From Hirsutella rhossiliensis (lineage: Eukaryota; Ascomycota; Sordariomycetes; Hypocreales; Ophiocordycipitaceae), in assembly GCF_020360975.1 (NCBI RefSeq), contig NW_025408670.1, positions 2,914,001-2,978,000 of the forward strand: 64,000 bases of DNA, written 5' to 3'. This document shows positions 45,245 through 58,983 of the stretch, piece after piece (the stretch's first letter is position 1; each line of letters begins with the position of its first letter). The notes under the pieces were generated by a model. That model made no database searches, was not told the DNA's origin, and saw only the letters and a program-made list of their open reading frames with translations. A program made the translations under genes and the position numbers.

Positions 45245-46390
45245 AACTTGACGGCTGGCACCGTGAGGCGCTGGATGAACAGGTGGGTGTTTGGTTGCGT
45301 GCCTTGGGCTTGTCGTCAACGTGCCGCGGCAGCTGGCAGTTCAAGGCAGGGAGGCGATGCGGATGCAGGGGACGAAGCCGACGAGGGCAGTCGACGGCGG
45401 TGGTGTTGGTTGTGCGTGAGCGTGAGAGACAGGGAAGCTTGGTAGAGGGCGTAGCGAGGCGTGCGGCTCGTCCCAGGCTGTGTGGCTGTCTGTTGGCTGG
45501 TGGTGGATTGATGCTCAGGAACGACGCTGGAAGGAATGGAATGGATGTATTTATAAAGAGCAAAAGGCGTGCTGATTCCCAGACGATGGGGAAAGTATCA
45601 AGCAAAAGGCTTGTTGCCGAATGGCTTTTGCGTCCCGAAACTGGCTTTTTCGCTTCCAAGGCGGCGGCGGCGGCGGCGGTGTCGAAATGGAAGGGGGAGA
45701 AACGAGGTGACTCCCACGCCTGGCCTGCGGCGGGGGCAGAGAAAAGGGTAAAGGAGAAAAAAAAGCTTCTCTCTGCGTTATTCGGAAGCCAATTCTCAAC
45801 CGAAGTCAAGTTCAAGTCAGGTGGACCAGCCAGACCAGCCAGCCAGGTGGGCGGGCGGTCGGGCGGTCGGGGCGGGCAGACAGGCAGGCAGCAGGCAGGC
45901 AGGCAGGCGGGCAAGGCAGGCAAGGCAAAGGCAGCAAGGTCTCTCGCGGGACCCCAATGAGCTTGTGGGGAGGGCAAGGCTTGTCCTGGTTCGTCGTCGT
46001 CGTCGTCGTCGTCGCCGTCAATAAGGACCAAAGTCTAAAACACCTTTGTCGTCTGTCGCCGCTAGTCGGGGACCTCGCAACAGAGCCCGATGGACGGGCA
46101 GAGGAGAATGGACAGGCGAGGGACGAGGAATAATAAGGTTTGCTGGCGCCTCTCCTTCTGCAGACGGCTTCGGTCGATGTCTTGTTTCCCACGAGACGGG
46201 GCGTGGACGAGGTGCTTGCCGGCCTGGCGTCGTCGTCGTTTGTGCAGCGAGTTCCGGCGGGTGGTGGTGATGCTAATGACGAGGGCCGATGATGAAGAAG
46301 ACGAGGCACCTTTTGCCGGACACACGAGGGAAAGACGTCTTCTTCAAACGCTCCATGTATACCTTACCTACCTACCTTGTGTCTTCCCTG

Positions 46391-46436
46391 CTGGCCCTCT
46401 CTACTGGCCCTCTCTACTGGCCCTCTCTACTGGCCG
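46391..46436. repeat. 14-bp tandem repeat
   Basis: Three copies of CTGGCCCTCTCTA plus a partial one. Confidence 0.85.
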
Positions 46437-46924
46437 CACCTTCTTTTTTTCCTCCTGCCCTCTCTGCCTACTAGCCCCCCCAAACCCCCAAAGGGCCCTG
46501 GTCTCTCCTTCTCTCTTTCCCAAAGTCTCGACTGTCTGGGTGTACATGGACGCGTGCCTCTGCCGGAGCATTCTGCGGGCACGGGGTACAGCCATGCGGG
46601 ACAGCGGGTACGTGCCTGCCTGGTGCGACGCATGCTCTGGCACATGTACTGGCCAGCGGGTACCCTGGTACAGGATACATGCGCCGGGGCGGATCAGCCG
46701 CCCGCGAATCAGGGCCGCACTCGCTCCGTGTACGTATGTATGTACATGCCGTAGCCCAACAGCGAGGCAGGACACACTCTGTTCCTGTGTCGCACAGGAG
46801 GGGGGCGTGTGGTTACGCATGTCGACATCTTTAAATAATTACCTACCTACTCCGTACACGGTGGAAAAATCTCCTGCCACTTCCTCCTTGGCGCTAGCGT
46901 CGCTTGCCGCAGGGCCTGAGCATG

Positions 46925-47034
46925 GACAGACAGATACCTACGGACAGATACCTACAGACAGATACAGACAGATACAGACAGATATAGGCAGATACAGACA
47001 GATATAGGCAGATACAGACAGATACAGACAGATG
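46925..47034. repeat. (CAGATA)n-type repeat array
   Basis: About 110 bp of imperfect repeats built from CAGACAGATA, with CAGATACCTACGGA and CAGATATAGG variants at regular spacing. Confidence 0.9.
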
Positions 47035-49797
47035 GGCAGGGGCCCTGCAACGGGATCTCTGGTACAGCATGCGAGGTTTTTCCATGGCGTGCATGCGTTT
47101 TTACAGCAAAGCCGAGGCACTCACTCGCAAGTGCGTGCCTGTCTGAGCCCATCGGATGACACGACACGACAACATGGACCGGCGCATGCGCAACAGCTGC
47201 CTCTCGGCAAGCTTTCACAATCAAAAAGACTTCTTTTTTTATCTCGCTCGAGGTGGGGCCGCAGCAGCAGCCGCCGCGGCGACGGAGCTTGAACAAGAAG
47301 CAGCGCGCGCGTAACTACCGTATTCTCCAAAGAGCTTACAGGGGTGGCACGAGCACGAGGTACCTCCAGTACACGCTACCCGCGCTAGCTCCGAAGGGCT
47401 GAGGAGACTTACAGCAGGGTGCGGGTAGCGGGTGGGGGTGGGGACAGCCGGAGCGGATGAGCCTGGCTGGACGAACCATGCGGGAGTCTACCGAGTACCT
47501 TTGCAGAGGTTTTGAGTTTCCATTGCCTCGGAGGATTGATTTGCTTTGCGCTTTTGTTCGTTTGACGGGCTGTCTGCCGTATATACTTCTGATCTTTGAC
47601 CTTGTTTCCGACAACTCAACAGGTAGGGTTTGCATGCCAGGGTGGAACTGCTGCAGGCACAAAGACAGACCAAGAAAACGCTTACTTTTTAACCATGTGC
47701 ACACATGCACCGCACCAACACGGGACATGTCATCAACAAACCCTCCATCTGTCTCGTCACAGGACAGGGCAAAGCTAATCATCAACTTCGTCATGGAGCT
47801 ATGTCGTGTAGAAGCGAAAGAGGGGCGAAAGCTGCCGCTCCCATCAGCCCACTACATACATACTCCGTACATGGCTTCGGCAGTCTCCTCTACAGGCGCT
47901 ACGGAGTAATAGTAGAGATGCTGTAAAACACCTCCTCCACCGACGTCAGATGAGCGAGGCCTCGTGGTGGGGGGAGGGGGGGGGGGCGAGGAGAGAAGGC
48001 CGCTGGCGTTGGGAAAGCCAGTAGCCACTGGCCCCTGAACGATGGACGCCGACGCGTGTCGCGGAGAGCTACGAGGTTGAAGCTCGCCCCCGTCTTAGTG
48101 GAGGTCTGTTGGAGCATCGTGGGGGCCCACCCACTGGCGGGGTGTGGTGACGGTGGATCACGGTTCAGGCTGCTCCCCACCCACTGAGGGAACCACTTTG
48201 GGGAGGGGCCACTAGTAGGGAGAGGGGACCACTATTAGAGAGAGGGGGCCACTGAGGGAGGGGCTGTAGGTACTGTAGCTTGGAATACCACCTCGTCACT
48301 CCCTTCCCGCGGTACTATACATGGCCATGTAATAATAAGATGCGCTGCTGCTGCTGCATGGCGGTCGTCTCCATGTAGGTGGGTTCTTGGGTGGCCATCA
48401 AAGTCGCCCATCTCCACGGCGCATCATGACGAGACAAGTCGGCGAGACGAGTTGATGGTTGACGGTTGATGGCGATATGAGGGAAAAAGGGGGGGAGGGG
48501 CCGCACTGCTCGGCTGCCTCAGTTCAATCAATCAATGCCTCATCTGCTGCGGGCGAGATGCGTCAAAGCCAAAAAACGAAGGACATGTTGCGCGCCCCAA
48601 CGGGTGGGCGGCAGCAGTCGCAGCAGTCTATTCAAAGCAGCAGGGTTTGCGGCGGATGAATGGCCTCGCTCGCCCTCGTGCGCACGGCTCCTCCTCGAGG
48701 CCACATTTCCCACCGCGGGCAACCAGACGCAAGAAGATGGAGAAAGGTGGGTGGGGGATGATGGTTGGATACGGCCGGGTGCGTGGCATCCATCAATGGC
48801 ACGACGGCGCTATTGTCCCTTGTGGCCATTGCGCGTCTTTCACTCGCGACCATGACGAGCGAGGTTGTCATTGAATCTTTGTATCGAGTACAGGCAGCTA
48901 TGCAGACACGGGCAGAGTTGCAGCCAATAATTATTACTACTAGTTAGTTAACTAATCCCTAACCCTTCAAGCATGGCCCACGGCTGTTAACAGGGGAGGA
49001 GCCTCGGGGAGCCTCGGGGAGCCCAGCCGCAATCTGGCCGGTGCAACGGAGCACATGCCGGCACGCAACAACACAAGGATTGGCGCAGAGACATTGCCTA
49101 CATGCATGCAGCTGCTGAGAATCGACATTTCCATCACGGCCTTTGCCCCCCCATCTCTGCACGCCGGCCCACGGCGAGCAATCCCGCGGCTGTTGGCCGC
49201 CAGATCCCGGTCCTGCGTAGACCGAGATGGAGCAGCCAGACCCCGGGCCTCTCCCTCGACTCTTGCTACCTAATCAAAGACGACGAAGAATGAAAAGAGT
49301 CGAGCTGATTGGAAGGCAGGGAAGGGGGATCATCGCGACATGCAACAGCCCCCCGGCCCGCCGGTTCCCAATATCCGAGGCAAGCATGGCACGGTTGGGT
49401 TTTTTTTGTCGACGTGATGCTGATACTGCTGCTGATACTGCTGCTGCCGCTGCCGCTCACGTCTTCTTGCTCGCTCCAATACATACTTGGAGGGCGAGGC
49501 AACAGACGGCGGGCCGCGTCTGTCCGGCGGCACAAGCCGTTCCCGTAGCGAAAGGAAAGACGCCGTGACAAGACGAAAACAGGAGCAAAATGTGTTTGCA
49601 CAAAAAGAAATCACAGGGCGGCTAACCCCTTCTTTTCTTCTTCCAGGGCTGTCTCGGGTCTGCCGCAGCCCGCCAGCCTCCGTCGTCGACATGTCCCGTG
49701 GACGAGGCGCCGCCTCGTTTTCTTTCTTTTTTCCTGGTCTCGCTCGGGAAGCAGCCAAGATTTCCAAAGGGACGCACGCATCTGGATGGACCTCGAG

Positions 49798-49800
49798 TCA

Positions 49801-49831
<31 letters not shown>

Positions 49832-49853
49832 GCACACACACACACGCACACAC
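49798..49853. repeat. CACG/CA microsatellite
   Basis: A compound run of (CACG)n followed by (CA)n interrupted by G. Confidence 0.9.
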
Positions 49854-52800
49854 CCTTTTTGGTGTCTTACATGGGTATATATATATATACCCACACGCAC
49901 AGAGACATTTAGAGACACTCGACACACGCCTCAGCCGCTGCCATTCTCCAGCATCGGTCGGCCGAACAAGAAGAGAAAGATGCCAAAGACTTGTAGTATT
50001 CACGTAGTTGTATGTATACACGAATATATATATAAGAGTGCTTTTTACACACACACACACATGCAAAAACTCAAGGCTAGTCTCACTTCAGTACTTGCAT
50101 CGAGAGACAGTGATTGATTATTGACGCTGACCCCCGTCTAATCGCAAGAGACATGACCCATGGAGGGGATGGGCAGAACAGACGGTTGCATAGTCGGCCG
50201 TTGGCGCCTAGCCAATAGGGTCGAGAGAGCCAACGCGCGAGTTGGACTGCTGTGCCGTGGCAGGCACCTTGTGCTGTTATTGTTGTTGATCCGCTGCGCC
50301 CTGTTTTCGGAATTGTTGACCTTTTTTTCAATTTCTATTTTCTAGCGACCCGGTAAGAGTGCCTCACTACTCCACCATGTGACTCCTCCAATGTCATCGC
50401 GTCCAGGGTCGGTTGCAAAGTCAGAAAGCACGACAGTCCACCGTGGCCAGCCTCTCTGCCATTCCGCTTCTGGTCGAACAATTAACCCAACCCAAAACAA
50501 ACAAAAACGCCCCGAGATCCCTAGTTCTGCCCCAGAAGACATGAAAGAAAGGAATCGAAGGAAAGCAAAAGCCACCGCCAAGGCGATCCCTGCGTTCCCC
50601 CCCCCCGGGCCCATCTCTTTTTCCCACAGGGAATTGTGCCAGGAGAGAACAAGGGGACGCGCTCGTCGTCAGCGGTCGCCGCGCGCCGGTTAAGCTTACC
50701 AGCCATGCCGAGCCAGCGAACAAGACTACTGACTGGCCTGGGGGCGCAACCGCTTTGCTTCCTTTTTCCTTTCTTTTTGGCCCTACTGTACAGTAAGTGG
50801 CTCCAGCCGCAAAAAACGTTCTCCTAAGCTATGATGGATGGATGTAGGTGCTTCGATGGGGCGTTGCGGCCTCGCAGTGGCGGTGTCGTTTGACCCCTTG
50901 GTGCTGTCAATCACCACCCCCCTTCTCTTCCACCGGCTCTCTCTCCCCTCTGCAGCAGTTTATGTACATACAAGGAGATGAGTGGCAAACAGAACCGGCG
51001 AGAAAGGGGATGCCTGGGGATCTGGACAAACAGGCAGACAGGGCCGGTGTGTGTGACGTCCATCCGGATTTCGACAAATCTTCACGCGACCAAGTCATTC
51101 TTCCCCCTTGCAAACTTGCATTCAGCATGTCCAAGCTCAGCTCAGTCTCCCGAAACGCCTAATTGGATCGGCGCCAAATGGTCTGCTGTCAGGGGGGTGG
51201 GAAGACCCTGGCTCAGAGACAGCAGAACCCATGTCAGTATGGCACGCCTACAGGTATGGCCCGGGCTCATATTGATCTCTATGTACTCTGTATTATTCGC
51301 AAGTGCAAAGTACAGACCATCATGTACGAATACCGGCCTCCAGATGCCTCTGCGGGCCATAAATCTATCGCATACATACATCATACACACACGCGCTCGC
51401 ACATTTTAGATGCAGACAACATGTACAAGGGCATGCACGCTTGTGCACCTCGCACTCGTCTTGTGCATGCTCGTGCATCCCCCAAGGCGCCCATTTCCCC
51501 TCTGAAGACTCTTGTCCTCTCTGTCTCAGCGGACCCCCTCGTTCTCGAGACCGTTTTCCTTGTCGAGAAACGCAAGCAAAACACATACACACGCACACAC
51601 ACACGCGCGCGCACACACACACGGACGCGGGGTGGCTGAACCGGGCTCAGGTCTCAAAGGGCTTGGGGGAAAGGGTGCCTTTCCAGCCTCGTCCTAGAGC
51701 GACCCTCTCTTGTTCAACGCCATGCAGGCACACCACGCGACATGGTCCACGCCAGCCGTTCGTAGCCCACAGACGGCGGCGTGGTCCAGAGGAAATGTGG
51801 CTGGCCTTGTCTCCTTTCTTTTCGAGCTGGCGTTTTCCATGGCTTCGGGATGGGCAAGCGAAAACGTTTTCCCCCCTCCTGTCGGATTCCCCGTCTCGAC
51901 ATGACCTGTCAATCTTGATCTCGGGCGCCCGGGAAGCTCGAGCCGGTCCCGACATGGCAGGTCTCAGTGTACACAGTAGGGATGCTTCGTAATATGGAGC
52001 CGGTGATCGGGTGCTCCGGCTTGGAGGAAAACTCCTGCGTACCAGGTGCTGTGCTGTGCAGCCATGGGCCGCCGGAAGAGGATGGCCCTCTCGAGTCTGG
52101 AACAGAGTATTGATTGCATCTGGTCTAGAGGTCCGACTTGCTGGGACTCGGGCTCGACTAGCGCAAACACATGTTCAGCTGGCCCCGAAGCGGGACAGGG
52201 GTCGCGAGAGGCTTACGCCAGCGCCTGTCTCGCACTGTCCACACTTGCATCTCAACGGGTGCTAGCGAGAAAGGCGCTGATGATGTCTCGATGTCTCTGG
52301 CTGCGTGGCCCAGCGGCGAGGAATGGAGAGGGCCCCGCGTTTGTATCTGGCATCTCTCGGCAGGCTCAAGTCTCGAAGCAACTAGTAGGACCTAGTAGTG
52401 AGTGCCATGGGCCGCCGGCGTCCGCGGTAAGACCTCGCCCGCCCGTCCTGCTGCCTCGACTCCCCAGTGCCGGCGGACATGAGGACGGAGCGCAGAACTG
52501 CGGGCGCTTCGACGTGTGCAACAGCTGGAAAGACTATTCCGTCGAGTTTGGGCCTCTGCCCCGTCAGCGCCCACGGCCATCTGTCATGGACTCATGATGC
52601 AGGGTCCCACAGGGCCACAGTGCTCACTGCTCAGCGCCGGTCAGCGCGTCACGAGCTGTGCCCCCACCCCTCCTCGGGGCCTCTCCCGCGTCTTCCAAAT
52701 CCAGCCCAAGTGCTGCCATGATGCGACGGAGGCTGCGCCCGGCACGGTTGGTGACGGTATGTTCCGCGCGGCGGGCGTCGATTGAAGGACGCCTCTGGGG

Positions 52801-55800
52801 GCCCTTGCCGCCTCACCCGTGGCAGCTAATCCGGAAGAGAGCTAACGCCGCTGTGGGGAGCGTTGGAGGGTGTGGGTAGGAGCAGCAGCAGCAGCAGATA
52901 TGGAGGAGCCAAACCCTGTGGCGGGGGGGTGAGTTGACAAGCTGCAGCATCATGAGCTGATGTCACCCTGATCGCACCTCGCGTCGTGCTACCGCACCTA
53001 CTAACCCACACAGCCGATATTGGCCACGTCCCGCGAGGCTACGGGACCCTCAACCGACAGGTCATGGCGCTTCGACATTGGCAAGCTTTGAGACTCGCTA
53101 GTGTGCATCGCTACTTTGTACTCGGCGGCCAAAAGCGTATGCTCGTACCGGCAGAAGCGTGTAAAGGCGTATGGAGTATACCAGTCGGCATGCCTATAAT
53201 TATTCGTCGTACACGGATAGATTAGACACTGGAGCACCACGGAGTAATAGTGCAAACCTAAACCGACCCTCTCGGTCCTGTACGGTAGGTGCAGAGGTGC
53301 ACAGTATTACCCCGAGCGGCCCAAGCGACCGCCATGCCATTGGACGGCAGAGCTGTGATTGCAAAGGGATGCCTGTGCAAAACCATGGCAGTGTCATGGA
53401 TGATTGTCGAGGGTCGAGAGAGGAAGAGGAGGCGTTCGGTCCCCAAGTCCCCCAACACCCACGGCCCAAGCTTGAGACTGCCGCCGAAAGGGGGATGGCC
53501 CGAATCCACTTGTACCTGGGGTTTGGCGTTTGGAGAGGCCAGCCACAAACGATCGTCATCCGGGCGTCTAGGGGTCCCGGCATCTGACATGCCAAGGCGA
53601 ATGATCGAGATGGGCCGAGCACCGTTGCCGAGTTGCTGCGGCAGGGCAGCCATCGCGCAACCGGGGCCTGCCTTTGTCGTCCGTGCCAAGGTCCCTGGCA
53701 ATGTCGTCTGGTCCGCTCGCCTGGTCCGCTCTCTCCTGGTCCGCGCTGATGCATGCGTTTCGGGGCGAGAAAAGGCCCATGCCGTGTCGCTCGCTCGCTC
53801 CTCGATGGACCGCTTTGCTCTCCAAGCACGACGGCTGTGGATTTTTTCCTTGTTGCACCAGCATGAGGGGGCAAAGTGCGGGCGCTAGATCTGACGCCTT
53901 GTACTGAGTACAGCGGCCGCGTCTCCTGCCAGCCGGGGCTCCAAGAACTCCGTAGCATCGCTTGATGATCGGCAAATCGAGTCAGGTACCAGTACCTCGG
54001 CATTGAATTTTCGTCGTCAGCCTTGCCCAGCGGCGCAAAAACTCCATCGACTCGTCTCATCTATTCGCAACCCCCCGTCTCCGCCCTCGTCGTCGTCTCA
54101 CGCCTCTTCCCTCGCCCACTCCCCGTCGCCCACTCTCTGCTGCTTGTGCCACCTGGCTCGTCTCCCGGCCGCCTGCGTCGCCCTCCGGAGCCTTTGCAAG
54201 ACGGCAATATTCCCAGGTCGCACGGCGGAAGCGAGATGGCCCGAGTCCGTCACACAAGAAGAGAGCCACGATGCCTTTTCTACTCAACCAGCCTTGGGCT
54301 CCACCACCACGGGCTACGGCTGAGGCAGCGCTCATGTTGGTAAGCATTCCTGCTCTTCCAAGGTCAGACAGACAGCCTTTCGTGCCATGGCCATTGCATC
54401 TCCGCACCCCCTGCAAGCGAGGCTTCACCTACTTGCCGAGCGAGCCTCTGTCCATGGATGCGACACCAACGATTCGGATTCGCTGCCTCCTGGTCGCGCT
54501 TCCGTGGCCATGTGTCGCCTATTCGTGTGCGTCCCTGTACCTTGTCCCAGCCGCAATCTCCATCCAGCCTCACACACCCGGAACCCGACGGCTGGATGCC
54601 AGCACTGCGCCATCTGCGACGGCAAACCGCTCCCCGGGTAAAGTGGACTGATTGCGCAAGTCGGCACACAAGAAAAGGCCCAAAGGGAATTTTTCCACGC
54701 CAACAACCAGCGCCCGGCACGTGCGAGGCTGGGTGACGCGAGAGCTCCAACCCCACGGAAATGGGCCGCTGTGGGACTCGACGCTGCATGCAGCATGCAG
54801 CACTTGCACACGAGGGCTCAGCTCCATCCATGGTCACCATGTACAAGCATGCGCTGGATTCCGAGGCGGCTCATGTCCACGACGAAATGAAGCGGTACTC
54901 GATACAATGGACGAGCGAGGCCATGAGAGACGCTGTGCGAGGCGGCATCGTCACCGTTGGCCTGCCAAGATGGTCCTCCCCGGCCCGTGCTGCTGTGCAC
55001 CAAATTTGACCTGGTTGGCTCGAGCCAATTGCCATGTCTTGTGCTACATCGGCGAGGAAGAGGGAGGGGGGGACGCATGCCCAGCACACAGACCCTCCAA
55101 ATCTCATCTCATGTCAGCTCCTGGTCCGGGCCACACCAAGCGTGCCGAGAAAGCCGGGTTCTTCGTCGTCGTCCGTCTGGGCCAGTACCAGACACGGCGC
55201 ACGGCCAGCCGCAAAGACTGCACCGTGCCAGTTGCGCTGCCAGCAGCCGTGGCTCGACGAAGCACACACGTCTGTCCGACTGATTGCTATTCCAGCGTGC
55301 ATCAGCCCGCTGCCTCGAGAGCCGGCTACCAATTGGCAAGGCTGCTGCGGCATTTCAGCGTGCTGCCACTGGACGACATCCAGAGCTGAGCATGCACCGA
55401 GTTGCATGATGGATTTACCGCCATGGTACCGCCCGCATGCAGACCAGTGTCGTCGGAAGAATGGCGCTTGAACCCGCGCAGATGGGCCCTCGTCGCACGT
55501 GGAGTGGCGCCCTGGCTTGGTGATAAGTGACCAAGATCAGGCTTGTTATCCTGTCGGCCCGCTCCTGAAATATCAGTTCGCCGTTGGCCGCTGTTCCCTT
55601 CACCCGTCTGTCAAAATGACGATAATGGGCTCCCTGTGCCATGCGAGGGCGCTGCATTACGAACCGGCCGTCCTGCAAGCCATGCCACCCTCGGCCTCGC
55701 AGTCTCCCCACGGTTTTTTTTCTTTTTTTTTTCAATTCTTCCTGAACAAAGAGCCGATGTTGCAAGTCACAGCATGCGGGTAATCTGGGTACGCATGAGG

Positions 55801-58800
55801 TTATACTTGGTACATGGCGAGACAGCCATGTTGGGGGGAGCGGGCCGCGGCAAGCCATCTGCACATCTCACGAAGATCGCGCCTCTCTCTGGAAAGCCAT
55901 GACGTTTTGGAATGCAAGCGCCGGGGGTTGAGGCAGCAGGAATCCAGTCCTTCATTCCGCGACAAAGCCAAGAGGTTTCGTTGTCTCCATCCTGCTGCGG
56001 CCAATGTGGTGTGTTGACGATGCTGACTTTGCATCCTCGTCGGCCGCGTCATTTCTTCAGCAGCGTCTCCTTGTTTCTTTTCTTTCCTTTTACCGTCTTC
56101 ATATCCAAAGTTGGGACTTGTGCAAAGTACTGTAAGCATGGTCGTGGCACCCCCCAAGCATCTCCCCTCATCCCGGTGGTACAGCATGGCTGCTGGTGAG
56201 CGTCCTCGCTCGTAGAGATGAACCATGACTTAGCTGCGAGGCCAAACGGGAAAGAGGTGTCTGCCTTGTGGCCCAAGCGGTCACATCTCAAGTTGCAGAC
56301 TGTCGCTGTTTCATCGACCCGTGCAACCCACCGCAGCCTGCATAGTTGTGAGTGTGTACATATGCACACAGTATCCACGCCTGCTGCTGCGTACGAACGG
56401 GCAGTGCCTGTGTGGATGGATGCCTGCCTACTACGGCATGTGGTGCAATGCATGCATACATGTCCCGTATACATACAGTACATACAGGCGTGCAAGTTTG
56501 TTAGACACGGCATGCAGAATCAGTAAACTCTGCGTGTCCTTGCTTGGCGGAGATGCAAAATGAAGAAGAGAAAAAGAAATTTACAGCGCAATGGCGGCGG
56601 GCCGAGCCAGGCTGACGACAGACCGGTCTGTCATCGGGGCGGGATGCCACGCGAGATATCCTGAGCGGGCAGGGGGGGTAATTAACGCCACGGCGAAGCG
56701 GGCCGGGGTGTCTGGGAGGCAGCTCGACATGGGTGAGTGCTTGGGTTCCTTTTATTGCTTTTTCCTTTCCATGGGAAACGTTGATCCGAGCAAAACCCTG
56801 ATGTATCATGCATCGGAACAGGGGGCTTCTTGTCTCTTCCAAGGAGAGAGAGAGAAGAGCCTAGGGTTCTGGACCCCAGCAGCTCGCAAGGCTGCCGTCC
56901 CGACCCCAATAGATTTGAGACTCTGCTCGACTCGGGAAGCAAGGGCGGACTACCGTCTGCGGATGACCCTAGCACGACACACATGCAAAAAGCATAGACG
57001 CATAAATACTTCGTACATTACCTACTGTAAGTAAGCTCTTGGCCAGAGTGCGGCGGCAATCAGTCTACGTAATCGATGTCTGTCTGAAACGGTAGGTCGT
57101 GCTTTTTACATGTACCGAGCCGGGGACCGTGGCCGTACAGGACACCGACACCCGAGGCTACGGGGGTATTCTGGAAGAGCAAACTGGCCGGCCAGACCGA
57201 GAGCGCGAGTTGGTGCTGCATGTAATTGCAGGGTGACATTGGCCTCGCCTGCTTTCATCTTCTCACCGAGGGGGACGACCTCTGGCCGGGGGGAGGGGGG
57301 GGGTTGCCCATGTTGCGGCGGCTTCATCTCGTCGTCCCTTTTTTTCATGCTCCTTCAACCAAGCGACGACAAAAAGAGGGCAGGAGAGCAAACGGCCAAG
57401 AAGGAAGGGCAATCTTGTAGTACATGCTGGCCCCCCCTCCCCCTCTGCTGGAGACGTCGTGGCCGCAGGGCTAGAACAGACCGTTGGATGTGCACGTTTC
57501 TGTGCTCCTCGCCTTTCTTTTTTTCCTCCCTCTCCCCACCATCGTGTCTGTTGATTCCCCGAATCGACTTCTCTGGCTCTCCTTTCTTTTGCCTCCCCCT
57601 CTTTCCGGGGTCTAATTGGTTCTTTAGCGGAAACTGCCTTTGTTCTAGGTCTTCTGGCGCTCCCAGTGTCTCATCCCCCCTTCTTCGTCTGGAGCCAGGA
57701 CAGTCCGAGTTACATGGCAGAGCTACCTCACTTGGACCGGGAAGAGGCAGTGGCACCATGCAGCGCCGTCCTGTACGGTACATGCAGAGGCGGCTCCCGC
57801 ACCAGACCATCGTATCACATAATACAAGATATTGCGCTGTACGACAACCAGGCAGCCCTTCCCGCGGATGCGCAGCAGATGGGCTCTGCAGCATGTACGT
57901 ACGTCCAGTACGCCGCCGTCCCACGACATATATTCGTACCGTCCACGCGAACACAGCCGTCCATGCAACCGGGCAAGCTGCCGTTGCGCATTGCCCGTCA
58001 ACACACTCCCTACGGGTCGCGGAGAAAGGTGTAAAAAGGTTGTAATTAGAACGAAACGGAAAGAAAATTGGTCAAGATACATCCGTCTTCTTCCGGGGGG
58101 GGCCGGGGAAGGAGGGCGTGGACGCCGCCGCGGCCTCGAGCATTCCCGCCGTCTCGGGACATGATGCCGTGGCTTTTCCCGAGCCGCCGAACCGCTCGGC
58201 GGGCGCATCGTGGCGTTTTCTGTTGGGTGGTGCCGGCGTCGTTCATGGACCCCATGCATGCACTGTGCCGTGTGTTCAGTGCGGGCTTGACGTAGGTATC
58301 TCTCATCTGCCTTGTCTTGGGCTTGTTGGCTGCTGCTCTCTCCGTGCTCATCCTTCTTCTATCCTGGCCTGCTCCTCCTCTGCTTGCTCAACCTGCCCCC
58401 GCGCCCTACCCCCTATCTAACCGGACAATACGGACGGGGATGCTCTCCAAAGAGAGGCCATGCAAATCCCCCAACTTGTGAGAGAGAGAATCATCTCGTT
58501 TGTAAGTTGAAGGGGTCGGCTAATGTTTCGGGCTACGGTTTAACTGACGTCTGTTGGTGCAGCTTCTTCATCCACAAGCCCTGACTCGACAGGCCGGCAT
58601 CTCCTACAGCATTGTCGCTACCATGTGGCCTGCGAGGATGCCTCGTCCGTCCAATTACCCCCAACAATATCGAGCAAGCTCCGACTCTCACTCTGCACGC
58701 AACAGAACGCACCGGCCAGGTGCCGCGAGAGATTCCTCACACACATATATCAAAGAACATAAAGCATACATACACTCGCCCAGAGAGAAACAGGGACATG

Positions 58801-58983
58801 TCCTGCGCATGGCATGCAGAACCCTCGAGACAACAAACACAGCGTGATCCGCAACGACAGCCTGCCACCGACCCGTCGGACAGTCCATTCTACACGACGG
58901 GGGACACGTCTGTGCTTCAGCTTTTTGGCCATGGCATCGGTACAACTCACACAACCAGAGTCTCCATCTTCGCCTCCTCGCCC

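Larger units (their letters stand above)
45245..58983. other. 13.7-kb GC-rich region without a supported gene
   Basis: The first kilobase is probably the promoter and leader of the zinc-finger gene. After that, frames of up to about 300 codons occur but are Arg/Pro/Ser/Cys-rich, overlap on both strands and carry no domain. Microsatellites are frequent: (GGC)n at 45660-45682, (GTC)n near 45990-46015, GGCA words at 45870-45930, a 14-bp array at 46391-46436, (CAGATA)n at 46925-47034, and CA/CG runs near 49798-49853 and 51590-51625. It is neither AT-rich nor obviously RIP-mutated, and shows no transposon ends that I could find. Small spliced genes or non-coding transcripts cannot be excluded. Confidence 0.5.

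Noticed and set aside
44994..46031. Minus-strand open frame of 345 codons upstream of the zinc-finger gene
   Set aside because: Pro/Ser/Leu-rich leader-type sequence over CGG and GTC repeats. It does not splice in frame to the zinc-finger protein.
46090..47007. Plus-strand open frame of 305 codons
   Set aside because: It runs through microsatellites (14-bp repeat, CAGATA array) and has no domain.
49798..49853. Z-DNA-like or CRISPR-like regular repeats
   Set aside because: Plain CA/CACG microsatellite; there are no spaced direct repeats with unique spacers anywhere in the window.
53200..54060. Minus-strand open frame of 286 codons
   Set aside because: Arg/Ser/Pro-rich text overlapping a 199-codon frame on the other strand; typical of GC-rich non-coding DNA.
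57110..58045. Plus-strand open frame of 311 codons
   Set aside because: Cys/Arg/Ser-rich text without a domain, overlapped by minus-strand frames of similar size.
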